From Hypericum androsaemum (taxonomy: Eukaryota > Streptophyta > Magnoliopsida > Malpighiales > Hypericaceae): 64,000 nt of DNA. The notes under the pieces were generated by a model, which saw only the letters and a list, made by a program, of their open reading frames with translations, was not told the origin of the DNA and did no database searches. The stretch's first letter is position 1, and the number at the start of each line of letters is the position of its first letter. A program made the position numbers and the translations under genes. Location: assembly GCA_963995505.1 (NCBI GenBank), contig OZ023184.1, forward strand, positions 19,652,228 to 19,716,227. The letters are read 5' to 3'. This document shows positions 21,701 through 34,885 of the stretch, piece by piece.

Positions 21701-23852
21701 GACAGATTAATCTAGGGTCAATCCATGTAAAATTTTTAAAAAAATTCAAGTACTTGTTAATAGTACTACTTAGTTATTAAATATTTGGAGGGAAGAGAGT
21801 GCAATATTTCTTTGTCACAACCATCCACTCTTCCAACATTCATTTATCAACCTAACTAATTTAAGTTTTAATCAGTTAGAATCTCAAATGTGGACAAAAT
21901 TTTGTCTATCAAATTATTTTAGATAAGTTGATTTTATTTAAATATATATATATACCGTCAAAATAGTAAGTAGCTAAACTTGCTATTTATTATACCCAGT
22001 ACATATAAGCACATGCCGTCTATTTGTCGGCCGAATAATAATATAGTTATATTTTTATGATTTGAATTCGTAATACCTAACTAAGTTGTGGTAGAGAGGA
22101 GTGCAATTAATGTTAGACGGGATCAAGTAGGAGATACGCCATATGGTGTCCTTCTCTGTGTGTCTCCAATTTGGGGTTAAGAGGAAATATGCTTGTTTAT
22201 CGGCCAGCGACGAGGCCCCTATCTGTGTCAGTACTAGCACGCAACCCACGTTATCTTATTACTTCTTGTCATGTGAATTATGTCCACCCTCATCTAATCT
22301 ACAAATATATACTACCATACGATGCATATATATAATCCAATTTTTTTTTATCACATCCACGAAATTTGGTGATTCACTTGGTTGTATGGTGTCCACTTTT
22401 AGATAATTAGGGGTTGTTTGGAGTTTTTTATACATTGAGGCTACAACAAATTGTTGGACCGGCCATTTAAATAGTTGTTTTCATTTTTTTATACTATCTG
22501 ATTTTCGGATAATTATTAGGTCGTAATTCAAATTTTAGATGGGTAAAATATTTGACCTGTGAAAAAATTATCTCCACAAATATTTAGCATATTTGTGTCT
22601 TACTTTTGTACTATCCTTTTTGAATATAAATGTTGTGTGTAGCAAATGTTCATTGCGTTTTTAATATTCAAATTTGAGATTTTTCATTAATAGGAATCAA
22701 CTAATCAGCTATATAGACACCTAGTGAGCAAATAGCTGGAGATTGCATGACATTTTTGACTGGTTGGAGTTACCCATTACCACTCAGGTTCTTGTATATT
22801 TTGGTTCACGACAAGGCAATAGCACGTGCTTTCTAGTAATAGCTGTTTCTTTTCACTTGTAGTAGTTTACTAAACTGATTTGATTTTTTTTTGATAAGTG
22901 ACTAAACTGATTTGATTTCTTCTGTCTCTCACAAATATTTAGATTAATTAGTGAGATTTATTTTAACTTAATTAGTTTTTGATTTCGAGTCTTTGAGAAC
23001 GTAGCAGTATTAAATAGTTGTTGAAAATATTTTACCACCTGTCAAAAGTTCTACGTCAAGATTAGTCAGTTCAAACTATATACCAAGTAGTATAAATAAA
23101 TACCTGGTTTTTTAGAAGGAACAAGAAACTGTTTTGATTTCCTCTATTTCCGCTGAATAAACACTGCACCACTAAGATCCTGTCAAGTGCACGTGATCTC
23201 TCTGTGTAATTACTGTTATCTTGGTAGTAATTAGTTGATTCGGAAGACGATTACCGACTAATTAATGAAAATCTCCGGGCGACGAGAATCTTGCTTGCAT
23301 GTTTACGTATCTGATCTCGATTACACAGGAGACTGATCATCGTTGACGGTTTGTCGTCTACAAAATCTTTGATGTTTTCGTCATAGAGTTGTACTAATTT
23401 CAAGAGATCTCGAATTCTATTTTTTTTTAATATATATTTTGTAATAGTTCAAAAAAAACTACACTATAAATATAAGAGGTACATAATTCCATATAAAAAA
23501 AATTTAAAAAATATACTTAAATTAACACGCAATGATCACTGAAAATATATATCACCACATTGATACATCCTAGAAGATTCTCTTAGACGATAGTAGCCTA
23601 ATTTATGCGGAGCGGTGTAACATTCCATAGAGTTGCGCATGTTTGTGGCAGAGAATTGAGCATTTTCATCAGCTCTCATGTCTAGATTTGCTCATTATTT
23701 CTTTTTATATGTTTAGTACGTGCATCTCTTTATCTACATCGAATAATTAATTTAAAATTTAGGAATATCGTTTCAGCTTCACATTGATTATAGAAATCTG
23801 ATTTATAATAAATTAGACTTCACATACTTATCATTTTAAGATATTGATGATC
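21701..23852. other. AT-rich intergenic DNA
   Basis: No gene or bounded element recognised. Open frames here are short and do not resemble known proteins. Confidence 0.5.
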
Positions 23853-23861
23853 AAAACTCTA

Positions 23862-24742
23862 GAGATAATTACTCTCAGGACCCCAGGGTATAGTCAAATA
23901 GACTCTGAGGACCCTGTAGTTTCCCTACTAATTACTGAGCCCCTGTAGTTTGGTTTTTATTATACATTTTGATCCCTGGCTGATGTCAGCCTTTTTTTTC
24001 TTCCTTTTTTGTCATAGAAATGACTTTTATGCCCTCACACAAAAACAAAACAAAAAGAGTCTTCGTGAGAGAGACTCACCAATCCGACGCCATCTCGTCC
24101 CGCTCCCTCCTCGAGCCCCACCCCCGACGTGAGGGTGTTCGTGTACGACTTTCCGCCCAGGTTCAACTCCGACTGGCGGGCCGATGACCGCTGCTCCTCC
24201 CACCTGTTCGCTTCCGAGGTGGCCATCTACCGCGTCTTGTTAAACGACGGCGTGTTTAGGACGCTCGACCCGTACGAGGTCAACTTCTTCTTCGCCGTCT
24301 CCTCCCTCCCCGACCTCACCGGCCCCTGGCACGTGGGCCCTGCCATCCCGGGGGTGACGTCATTCAGCCTCACACACTCGCGGCTGGCGGCTTGTGAGGC
24401 CCAGGATCTACGTCGTCGGGCGGGAGGGGACGCTGCTCTGCTATGACGCGTGGAGCGGGGAGGTCGCCGTCCGTTCTCCGATGCCGTCCACGGCGATGTC
24501 GCCGGAGAAGACGGAGGGTCGCCGGAGAAGATGGAAGGTTCACCGGAGGGGAGGTAGGAGACAACTCTAGGGGTATAATAGTCATTTCAGGATGAAAAAA
24601 AATTAAAAAAATCGATGATGTCAGCAGGGGACTGGAGAGTATAATAAAAACCAAACTACAGGGGCTTGGAAATTAGTAGGGAAACTACAGGGTCCTCAAA
24701 GTCTATTTGACTATACCCTGGGATCCTGAGAGTAATTATCTC
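23862..24742. mobile_element. Pack-MULE: non-autonomous Mutator-like element carrying gene fragments (881 bp)
   Basis: The left terminus GAGATAATTACTCTCAGGAC matches the inverted right terminus. Imperfect terminal inverted repeats run at least 105 bp, extending in weaker form to about 24035 and from about 24560. A perfect 9-bp TSD AAAACTCTA flanks it (23853-23861 and 24743-24751), the length diagnostic of Mutator elements. The interior is strongly GC-rich compared with the AT-rich flanks and contains fragments of two different protein genes (separate entry). No transposase is present. Long TIRs, a 9-bp TSD and a captured GC-rich gene interior define a Pack-MULE. Confidence 0.85.
24129..24490 (+). 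pseudogene. chimeric captured fragment: exostosin-type (GT47) segment joined to a kelch-like segment
   Basis: From 24132 the frame reads RVFVYDFPPRFNSDW, then DDRCSSHLFASEVAIYRVLL and RTLDPYEVNFFF. This is the conserved start of the plant exostosin/GT47 glycosyltransferase domain. It stops abruptly after about 55 residues, and the next part (LPDLTGPWHVGPAIPG) is unrelated. After a frame change, RIYVVGREGTLLCYDAWSGE (24403-24462) resembles one blade of a kelch repeat. The frame ends at 24446 for the first ORF. The two pieces probably came from two host genes. Promoter and start codon integrity are unknown; expression is not implied. The GT47 match is firm; the kelch match is moderate. Confidence 0.65.
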
Positions 24743-24751
24743 AAAACTCTA

Positions 24752-27700
24752 ATATGCAGGGTATCAAAATAGTTCGATCAACAAATTACTCATTTCATTG
24801 AATGAAGGTTGACATATAACGGAACATAAGCCATTTGTCCTCGTACAGTCCAAAAACGATGCCGCTTTCTGGCTTAAATCAACACCGAGAAGGTGGCCCT
24901 AATGAGCAAGAAAACGTGTTAATGTTTTAATTTGCATAAGACATGCATGCATATAACAAGGACAGATGACTCTCAATGTCTTAAAATGAGTTGAATAATT
25001 TTGGCCAAGTCTGATAACAACAAAGTAAGTACTACCCTGATCAGGAACTTGTGTCAGCATCACCTCTAAATTCTGATTAATATGTCATTCAGCTGTTAAG
25101 TAAGTCGGAATCTCCATAACGCAAGTCTTACAGGTTTAAATTCGTACAGAAATGTTGAATTTGATTAACCTTTGTCACTTTTTTCGTGAAAATGGTGGGG
25201 TCACGTCCCTATATAAATATGAAAAATACAGTCAAAAACATCACAAAAAATAATCAACTCATAAACAGTCCACCTAACGAGAGGACCAAAGGCACCTCCT
25301 CAGCCTCAGAAGTGTTGAATTAGATTAACCCATGTCACTTAATCGAGAATCGTGCAATAGAGATGTTGAATCCATGAATGAAATCTAGATCTTAAATCGA
25401 GAATCGAACAGACTTGATTTAGCATGAAACAAACAGATGTTGATCCAGACTCGATTCAGATTCTTGATTTAGTATGAAAATATTTCAATCCAACGTAATC
25501 TAAAGGGTGAAATATTTCAAGTTAACAAACATCCTTATCCAAGTCCAAAAGTCATCACATGACAACCTCATATGTCTCGAAGCGCAATGTCTTGAAATGT
25601 TGGAACAATCTATTGAGAGGATGGGGCAATTGCAATACAAGATGCCAAACAATTAAACACCATGTGTTCCTATAAATGTATATTAAGCGTTAACGCTTGA
25701 ACAATCTTTGTTCCTATAAATGTATATTAAGCGTTAACGCTTGAACAATCTTTCTCTGCCACATTTGTTTCTATTGAGTTTTATAACGAAAATATTTCAA
25801 CGAGTTTTGTTGTGGCAATTTCGTATGAGGGAGTTTTATGTATGAAAATTCATTTAATTCATTAACAAAAGAATTACAAAATTAAAATAATAGACACATC
25901 GATGATATCAAAACAGGGTACATACATATTATTACGATTAATGAAAAATTACTTATGAAAAAACCATGCTTTCCTATATCATGTTATTACCAAGAATTTC
26001 CAATTTCCCTTCACCAACCCAATTCTCCTTTAAATACGGTAGGAACCGTCCGCCATAAATAACTTTTATTTGGTGAAATCCGCCATAAATAATTGGCTTG
26101 AGGGCGCAGCAACGGCTTCTCATTATCAGCAACCGAATTTCGGACAGTCAAAGAACATCATGGCGAAAGGGACATCTGAATCGGGCACCGAAACACACAT
26201 ACTAATGATGTCGTTAATTGTTGAGATTATCATATCACAAAAGCTATTGTAAATTTGTAAAAAATTTTGTACTAATTAACTTAAGAGTTTGAGTTGAAAA
26301 TAGAAATTTAACATGTTATTAGAACGAGTTGATCACGTGCCATTTCTTACATGATCGTATTTTTTTTATATGATCCCGTTAACTAGACAACAAGAGGTGG
26401 ATGATTTTTCAACAAAATGTCCTTTACCAACTCATGTATGGTCTTATGGATACGGTGTCTGTACTTAAGCATAAGGTGGGAGGATCGAATCTCATGACCG
26501 TCTAAGATCCGAAATTGTGGAAACAATTTAAATCTCACCCAAAAAAATAGAATGTCCTTTTAAGTGATCCGACAAGACCACGTCCAAGTTTACTAGTGCG
26601 ACCATGATGCTATTTGATATGACGAATGGAAAGTCTTCTAAGTTGCATCCAAGCCATGTGGTATGTTTTTTAATATCATCTGATATCCGACCCACTTAGT
26701 GGATTAATCCATATTTGCGCTGTATAGGACATTTGAAAGACGGAGTGTCGTGTTCTCAAAGATTCGAACTCAAGACCTGGATAAATTAGAATAATTCCCA
26801 CGTCAATTGATGTAATCGTATGTTTTCATCGAGACAAAAGAAAATTTGGACATGAAGCCATATGTATCCTCATGCTAGAACATTTTGAAGGTCAGCCTAC
26901 AGTACGCGAACTTAGACTACAGTTTGATGGGAATAACCAGTCCCATTGCAGACAGAGAAATGGATAATTCTAATATGTAGAATGAGAAGGAGAAAGTGTT
27001 TTGTCTTTGAGGAGTGAATAAAACCCGAAAAAGGAAGCAGAAAATGCGTTGCAGCCTCCGAAAACACGTCGAATTATGTTGCAGATCATGACTCAGTTAA
27101 AAGTAAAGGGCAGACACCGGATTGGACCTGATGCTTTGCATCTGAAGTTTACTTCCAGCAAACAAAACACCACAACAACTATTAGGGCGGCGGAAGCGCG
27201 GAATACCCTTGTCAACAGCAGAGAGAGATAGGAATAACGATGACACACGATATACGTGGCTCGGTCAACTGACCTATATCCGGCGGGCCGAGACGATCAA
27301 TCGCTACGATATGTGGAGTACAACGGATACACAAAGGGATCCAAACCTTTCTACAGCTTTTCCTATACAACAAAACCTATATCGACCTATACCATTGACC
27401 AAACATTTCCCCTTCAGACAACACGAAAGGATCCAAACCAGTCCAAAAGACTCCAACTTTAACTAAGTTAGTACCCGGAAGAAGTGGTTGGTGTTGTAGC
27501 ATCCAAGCCGGACCAGCTTTGAAAATGTGGGCCCATAGTTAGTCTACGCTTCAAACACACAATAACTACATTTTCTCGAACACTAAGAATGCAACTGTTT
27601 GGTACTTTGTGATCCTACCCGATTCGGACATCAAATAAACATAACTTTTCCTTTCACAATTACCATACAATGGTTCAAATGATCAACTGCTCGGTTATAA

Positions 27701-28680
27701 TACCCGTATCTAACACAAAATGTTATGACAATGGATAACTGAATTTTCACAATAATAAACAAGTCGATGTGAAAACTAGGGACGAGATACAATTCTCCTT
27801 TTTGTTCGGTTTTTGTGTTGTGGATGTGAAAACTGGGCTGGGTTGAGGAGATGCCCAAATTGGAAATGGCCCATTACAGATAAAGTACACCTTGAGGCCC
27901 ATTGGTTCTTAGCCCAGCCCAATAAAATTGCAATAAGTTGCCTAATTTGGTTTTGGGCTTTTTGGCCCATAAATTAGTAGTAATTTTATCAGATATCTCG
28001 AATTTAAACTTAACAAAATATAATTTGATTTTGAGATGGAGAGTATTGTCCGTCTTTGTATTTTTATCGTATCACACTTTAATTAGTCAACCAAATAATT
28101 TTCCGAAATACAGATATGGATTAAAAATAAAGTGGCAAGCGGGCCGACATGCCATTGTCTTTTTTTAAGGACAGGATGAGGAGACAAAGGCAGATGTATT
28201 AATTGGCTTTATCCCGCATGGAGTTAGTCGACAGAATTAATTTCGGTGTATGTACCTAAATATATAGGAAATTCGTGCATGTTTACCAATATATAATTAT
28301 TAAAAGGTACATATTTATATTCTAGTAGTAGATTTTTGTTGGACAGTAAACGTGCTAATTGGGAGCCATATGGATTCTAACTTAAAATGTTGAGATCCTC
28401 ACGGGAAAAAGGAAAAATTAAAAAGGGGACCAATTGGTGTGTTTCATATGGGATTTCCACATCGAGCAAGTTAAAAGCTCGTCACTGACCAATCCCACAC
28501 GGCAACGGAAATTCTTTCTCCTTCATAGCGTACAGATTGGTCTCTCCAGTTAGTCAGCTAGTTTCTCTTTTTTTTTCAACTTTCTTAGGTTCGAATTTTC
28601 AGAAATGTAAAACACTTGTTGATAGACTTCTTTTACCTAACGCGACCAAATAAAATTTCTCTCTCTATTTTTAGAGAGAG
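24752..28680. other. intergenic DNA with minor repeats
   Basis: No gene recognised. It contains the 44-bp palindromic tandem at 25667-25754. At about 27190-27330 there is a stretch (ACGTGGCTCGGTCAACTGAC) of the kind found near plant LTR ends. No TSD or LTR pair could be shown for it. Confidence 0.45.
25667..25754. repeat. 44-bp tandem duplication, each copy with a 14-bp perfect palindrome
   Basis: TTCCTATAAATGTATATT followed by AAGCGTTAACGCTT and GAACAATCTTTG occurs twice head to tail. The palindromes are at 25685-25698 and 25729-25742. The two copies are identical. Confidence 0.9.
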
Positions 28681-29747
28681 ACTCTTCCTCTTTCTTGTCG
28701 GAGCATTTTTTTAAGGATTTTTTTGTTCTTTTTCTTTTCTCGTCACCAGTCTTCTTCCTCTTTCTCAGGCACTCCACCTCCATCCTCCTCTTCCATCTTT
28801 AGCCTCCACTCTCATCCATCCTTGTCCCCATCACAGTTTCACTTCATCCCCTCCACAGTTTCACCACTTGCCGTCCCGCTCGCCTCACCACTCGGCTCGC
28901 CATCCACATCTCGCCCGTGCCACAACCCGCCCATCCACAGCTCACCAGCCACAGCTCGTCGCTTTGCCACCTCGCCGTCACCTTTTGGTCTGTTGCTTGT
29001 CCGGGTGTCGTCATTTGCATCTCTGCTCAACCGTCGCCTCTACCCGCCGTCCATTGCTTGTCTGTCACTTTCTTCTTCCCTTGTACTGGTGGCGCCATTT
29101 TGCCGCCGTCCTGCAAGGCCGTCACAAGTCCTGGTCCTGCAAGGCCGATTTTGCATCCACCGATGGTCCACGGGGGGTGGGTCGTCGTCGACCTCCCCTC
29201 GGTCGATTGTGTTCGATTTTATTTCTTTCCTGCTTTTGTTTGCATTTTTAAGGTTGTTATGTGATGTTGCTTTTCTGTGGCTTCTTTTCATTATTTTGTG
29301 TGTTGTTGTTTTGTTAGCTGTTTTAGTCCCCAAGCCACCTCTGTTTCGCGGCCTTTTTCGGTACCGGTTTAGCTTTTTCGGTATGCTATGGCTTGGATCG
29401 ATTTTCTGTCGAAACCTTGTCAGTTGATGCAGGTGGATAGCCTTGCCCTTATTGGATTTGTTCGATCTTGGCATTCATTTGTGTGCATCTTGTATGCATT
29501 CAAATGCCCACGAGGTTGTGTCTTTGACGCGATCTTGTGATTATTAGCCGTAGCTTATTTCGGCAGCTTTCGCCTTGGATATTCGGCCCTCGTAGCTTTT
29601 TGTCCACCTTTGGCCTTCATCCATGCCTCTCTGTCTCCGAAAGCCTTAGTTTCATGTTCTGTTCCAGCTTCTTCATTCTATGTTTATAATTTTTTCTTTT
29701 TGTTTGTAATCTACTTTTTAATATAGGATTAGCGCCACTTTTCTAAA
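28680..29747 (+). mobile_element. possible LINE-derived retroposon (3' end recognisable)
   Basis: The 3' end reads TTTTTAATATAGGATTAGCG, then CCACTTTTCT and a run of eight A. This is the style of plant L1 3' ends. The upstream part starts CT-rich, like a LINE 5'UTR, and holds overlapping long open frames without recognisable domains. No TSD was found, so the left boundary is a guess. Confidence 0.35.
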
Positions 29748-29750
29748 AAA

Positions 29751-32700
29751 AAGTAGAAAGTTCTTTTTTTATAGATTAAAAGCAGAAAGATTTGAGGTCT
29801 CATATTGGACGGCAATGAGGAAGGGGGCACTAATTATTATTCCACACCAATTGGAATGGAACTCCATTGTACTTGTTCATTCTCAATCAAAATAGTTGTT
29901 TTTATTCTCCATTTATGCATGGGAACCCGGTTCCAGTACAGCATATTACATATACCCTCTATATTACCATGGTCTAATCAATCAAAATAAATTCGTCCAA
30001 GAAATAAATTTTTTTGGTTCAAATCTTAGAATTTCTTAAGATGTTGTTCAATTTTCAAATCTTATAAATAAAAAACTATATATTATTATAATAGTCACTC
30101 CCTAAAATTCTTAAATTGTTCGACTTTGAATAACATAAATTGATAACTCGGTTAGTTAATATCCAACATTCCATACGTCGAATTTGGACGATAGGAAGGG
30201 AAGATGAATCTAGGGTGAAGCTAGATGCGGCTCTAAAATCATTTTTGGCGTTGAAAGACAAGCCAGGGTTGATTCTCCCCATGCCAAAATTATTGGTGCA
30301 CAAATTTATTCCTAGCTCATAACTGGAATCGACTGTTTTCCATCTTTACACATCTAATCGGAGGACTTTCCATTCCATTTATATCAGCAAATGAATGGAC
30401 AGATTCACCGGCAGAATTAGTGCAGTCTTATTGTAAATATATCGTTGTACATCTCATCAATCACACTTTAGCATACCCCTAAAAATATCACTCTTTAGCA
30501 CATTCTACGATTCTACATAGTTTACTTTTAAAATATATTTCTTTTGGGTAAAAAACACAAAATGATTACTTTATTAATATCTACAAATGTTCTGCCCTTC
30601 CTTACAACGTTCTACCCAATTCCTACCCTTGAACCTCCTACCCATAAGAGCCCCGCCCCGTCCAAAGGATGGCTTCCCCTCATACAATCGTACAGAGTTG
30701 CAACAGAGAGCATCACTAAAAATCCAAATATTGTAAAATCCGTGGGAAAAAACAATAGATTCCTATCTAATCAGCATAAAGTTAAATAGATATGTAATTA
30801 CTGCCAATATTTGGTGAGCTGTTAACTATTTCAGGAGGGTGCTAGGACAAGAATAGCAACCGTTTATCAGTAGTCGTTATCCAAATAGTAAAAAATTAAT
30901 ATTTATAAATTCAAAATTTTACGAATGTCAAAAATACTAAAAGGATTTAACTGGAATTTGGCTGCTGTACTTCCTGGTAGGTACAATCGCGTAAGATTAA
31001 AGCATGCAGTTGCTAGACCAACGTTTTCATCCATGGTGGCCGTAGTTATCCACGGTCAAATATTTTCAACTTGTCGTAAAACGTTTCCGTCTAATTTTTT
31101 GTAAGTAAAAATATTTACTCAAAAATAAATAGACAACATATATATTCCAAACATACGTGCTTAACTAAAGAAGGTGAGATAAAAATATGGATACGAAATT
31201 TATAATATATTTTAAATCATAAAAATATAGAAATTCTATTTATTAAAAAGCATCTACGTCTTCCGTAATGGAAAAGAAGTTTTAAATTTCATCTTTCAAC
31301 GTTTGTTTGAAAGGTAAATATTATACCTAATTATATTCGTCAAGTATTAAACTTAAACCTCTGTTAAATCATGTTATGATTATACTACTTGTATTATCAT
31401 GATGGAGAAATCAGATAGTTTGACGATACATGTATAGCCTGATGCAGTTGCTAATCTGTAATTTTGGCAGCCGCTAATACGGCTTTGTAATTATGCATGG
31501 GTTTATAATATAATCATTTACAACAAAAAAAATTATACTACTTCTATGTCGTTAAACCACGTACCTATTACAATTTCATTTCTCTACTTGAAAGAAAGAA
31601 ATTTAAGCAGCCTACGGAAAACTTGGAATAGGAAAAGGTGACGCGTGAGATCCACAATAACTTTTAGCTTCTATTGTTATTAGCAATTTTTCTCTTTGTT
31701 AATATGTTCAGAAAGGCTTAAGTGATTTGATTGGTATTATCTTACCTATTTTTTTTTACAAATACTAAAAAAATTCTCGAGTTAAACACGCTTGACCTAA
31801 AAAAATTTCAGGATGACTGACCTCATTGAAAATTTTCAAGGATGCGTGTTATTCTGGACTAACCAAGCTGAAGATGGTAAGCATATGATATGACGCCCGA
31901 GGCCTAAATGGCAGCGAATGATCGCGAGTGTGAGAGTGCATGGATAATGAGAGTATAAAGAACATAGACGAATCGATCCACACCTAAAAACAAAGAATTC
32001 TAAGATTGTTCTGTGTGATACGACGAAGATAACCGATCAATGGTATCATTCCACATCGTAGTTCTAACTTGTACATTCCAATCCGGCCAAGTTCTTTTTC
32101 AGAATGATTTTCTTCCTTGAGGCTGGCCGGATTTCAAGGGTGGCAATTATGGCTTCGGGAGTATTGTGCTTATCAAATATTGTGACATACGCGAGTCATT
32201 GCCTAACAATTTTTTTTCTTCGGTGAAACAACAGCCATGATCCCTTTGGAGATATGACATATCCCATCAATTATCACCCACTTGTTAATTATTAGAGGCA
32301 TAAAACGGTTCAAGTCCTGAATAGCAATCATTTGGTGTGACCTTTGGGATCAATTTTTGGACCGACGATCGGAACTTTTAAAGCATGTATTTGGAAGTTC
32401 ACATTTTTTTATTTATACTGCTTGAAGTTCGAATCGTATAAATCATTTCAGCAAAGTTCTTCAAAAAAATTATTTAGTACTATTTTAAATTTTTTTTAAC
32501 TTGAGACGCATTATTTAAGCTTCAACTATTCAATCGCCCGCTCTCCAAAGGTATATTAGGAGATGCATATACAATTTTGAACTAGCTAGTTGCTAATGGG
32601 CTAATCAGTCGCCTCACGCTACCTGGCTGTCTATATTAATTAAATCGATTTGGCAGTTGATATTTTAAATAAAATTGACCAACTACCAAATCATATGCGC

Positions 32701-34422
32701 GTTGTTCTTTTTGCAAGTTCCAAATAGCCGTGGCCTATTAAGATAATGGTTCAGACATTATCAGATTCGACAAATCCTGGAATTGATCGATGAAAATAAT
32801 TGTTAACGGCGTGGATAGCAAGCAAATTTCTGCGATAAGAGATTTAAATTTTATCAAGTTTGAACATTGCGTGCTCATGTTTTTTTTATAAGAGTAGAGC
32901 GAAGGTTAATATTAATAGAAAGAGTTATAATACTGACATATATCAAATCGAAGATCTGAGAGTGGCGTTAGTGGAAGCAACAGACAAACGTAAAAGTACA
33001 ATAGTTAATGACCAAAGCGGAAAACTGTTGAGTTGTATGCTGAACTCTGGATGATCACTTAGTCATGTAGGAAAAAAAATTATTTCAATTTTAAATTGTT
33101 TTGTTTTGGTGGTTCCCTCCCTTTCTACCAAATGATCATCTTTTTTATTCCACTAGAACAAACGTCTTTTAGATAATCAGAAGAGGGCTTGTTAGTGATT
33201 GAAATATAATTTTATACATACATGAATCTTGATGACTCGAGAATACATTTATATTAAAATTTTGGTCGGAATATTTTTGTTGCTCTTCGTGATTTAGTCT
33301 ATTTCGAATTAAAATTAGTCGATTAATTTTTATGTATAGATGCCATATAATTTAATAAAAAAATTAGATTGTGTCAAGTGTGCAATCCATTAACCCTAAT
33401 TGTAGGCTAAACATAGCCTCCAATTGAAAACGGGCTACAAAAATATTGGAAAGCCCATATAGAGATAGGGTGGTCCTTTCACGTCTAGGATCGTTCCACG
33501 TAAACACAGAATTTCGTTCGACGAATAAGGAATGTTAAAAAAAGGGCATCAATTGGAAATTTTAAAGCCAATAGTAACAGTAGGCCCACACAACTCACAG
33601 GATTCTCTATATTGCATTGATTAATTGTGAAATATCATTGGTCGATTGATAACAAATACACAAAAAAATCATCAGAATTAATTATGATAAAAAAATATTT
33701 TTTTAGTTTTGTTAGATTAAAAATTATTAAAATAAGATTTTGATATCTCCGGTCGGATCGGAAAATGCAGAAAATCTAGGTCGACTCAATGTTTATTTTT
33801 CAAAACATTGAAATTTTTTATTGTAAGGTACAATTCTCAAATATATTTTCTTGTACAGTTTCAAATAAATTATTCTTAATTTCTCTACCCCGTCTTTTTC
33901 TATGTCAACTCAGCCTATTATATTTTTTGATAAGTAGAGTTTATTAATAGTAATATTTATAACTTAAATAGTGTAAAATTTTCTCCGATAAAGTTGCGAC
34001 CATCGACCTCGTCAAAATCTTTTATTTTGTCTCCCTTTTATCTCAATATCTTTCACATTTACCTCTCACCGTCGGGCATATTTTGGACGACCATTTCGTT
34101 CCGTCGATATTCAAAATTTTGGAGAGAAAAAGGAGATATACAATAAATTTGTTATGACAAAGTCGGGAGTCATATCATTAATAAGAAGAAAAGCACCAGA
34201 CATTTGGCTTTTGGAGAAGTGATGAAAGCCAACAAAGAGGGAAGTGGGGAAAGGCAAAGCTATAGGTTAAGCTTGTCCTAAAACTTTTTCTAAAAATAAT
34301 AATACCCAAAGATGCTTCTGTTTTAATTCTCTGTCACTTAATGGCCCAAGGTCATTGTCACGAATAATGTGGTCGTTTATATGCCCATAATTTTGGGTCT
34401 CTTCTTCTTTATTTCCCTTCCA
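29751..34422. other. AT-rich intergenic DNA
   Basis: No gene, LTR pair or TIR element was identified by eye over this 4.7 kb. Short open frames show no known domain. Confidence 0.45.
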
Positions 34423-34885
34423 ATTATTTTTGGGCAAATTACTTTCTAGTCTATGGTCTATAGTAAAATAACCTCACGGGTCCCTGCCATTTGAAAAATT
34501 ATTTAGCCGTCCCTGCTTTTCGAAAAAATGTTGGTCTTAGGTCCCTAGTGCCAGAATCGGAGAAAATCTCTGGCGAAGAGCCACCGAAAAGACCAAAATA
34601 TCATACAGTTAAAAATTAAGTCCCCTGGGGTTAAAAAACTATGATTCATATTTTACTTTTCTCTCTCCCGACATTTTTCCCTTCTCCTTTCTCTTTCCTC
34701 CTCCTTCACCCTTCCCCCTTCCTTTGCTAGGTTTAAAAAATTGCCAAAAATCTATGTTTCTGAGTTCCGTTGCGGAGTTCACCGTCTGCATTTCTGGGTT
34801 CTCTCTGTGCGGTAAGCAATTTCTCCAATTATGGTGTACAATTTGCCCTAATTTTGCCTTGCCCTAAAATGCAGAGTCGTGCAAG

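Noticed and set aside
27190..27470. Possible LTR fragment containing ACGTGGCTCGGTCAACTGAC
   Set aside because: Resembles sequence near plant LTR ends, but no partner LTR, TG...CA ends or TSD could be shown.
28723..29427. 234-codon ORF (and minus-strand 29040-29474) as a protein gene
   Set aside because: Long open frames in several registers come from biased composition; no domain is recognisable and an L1-like 3' end follows, so a retroposon reading is preferred.
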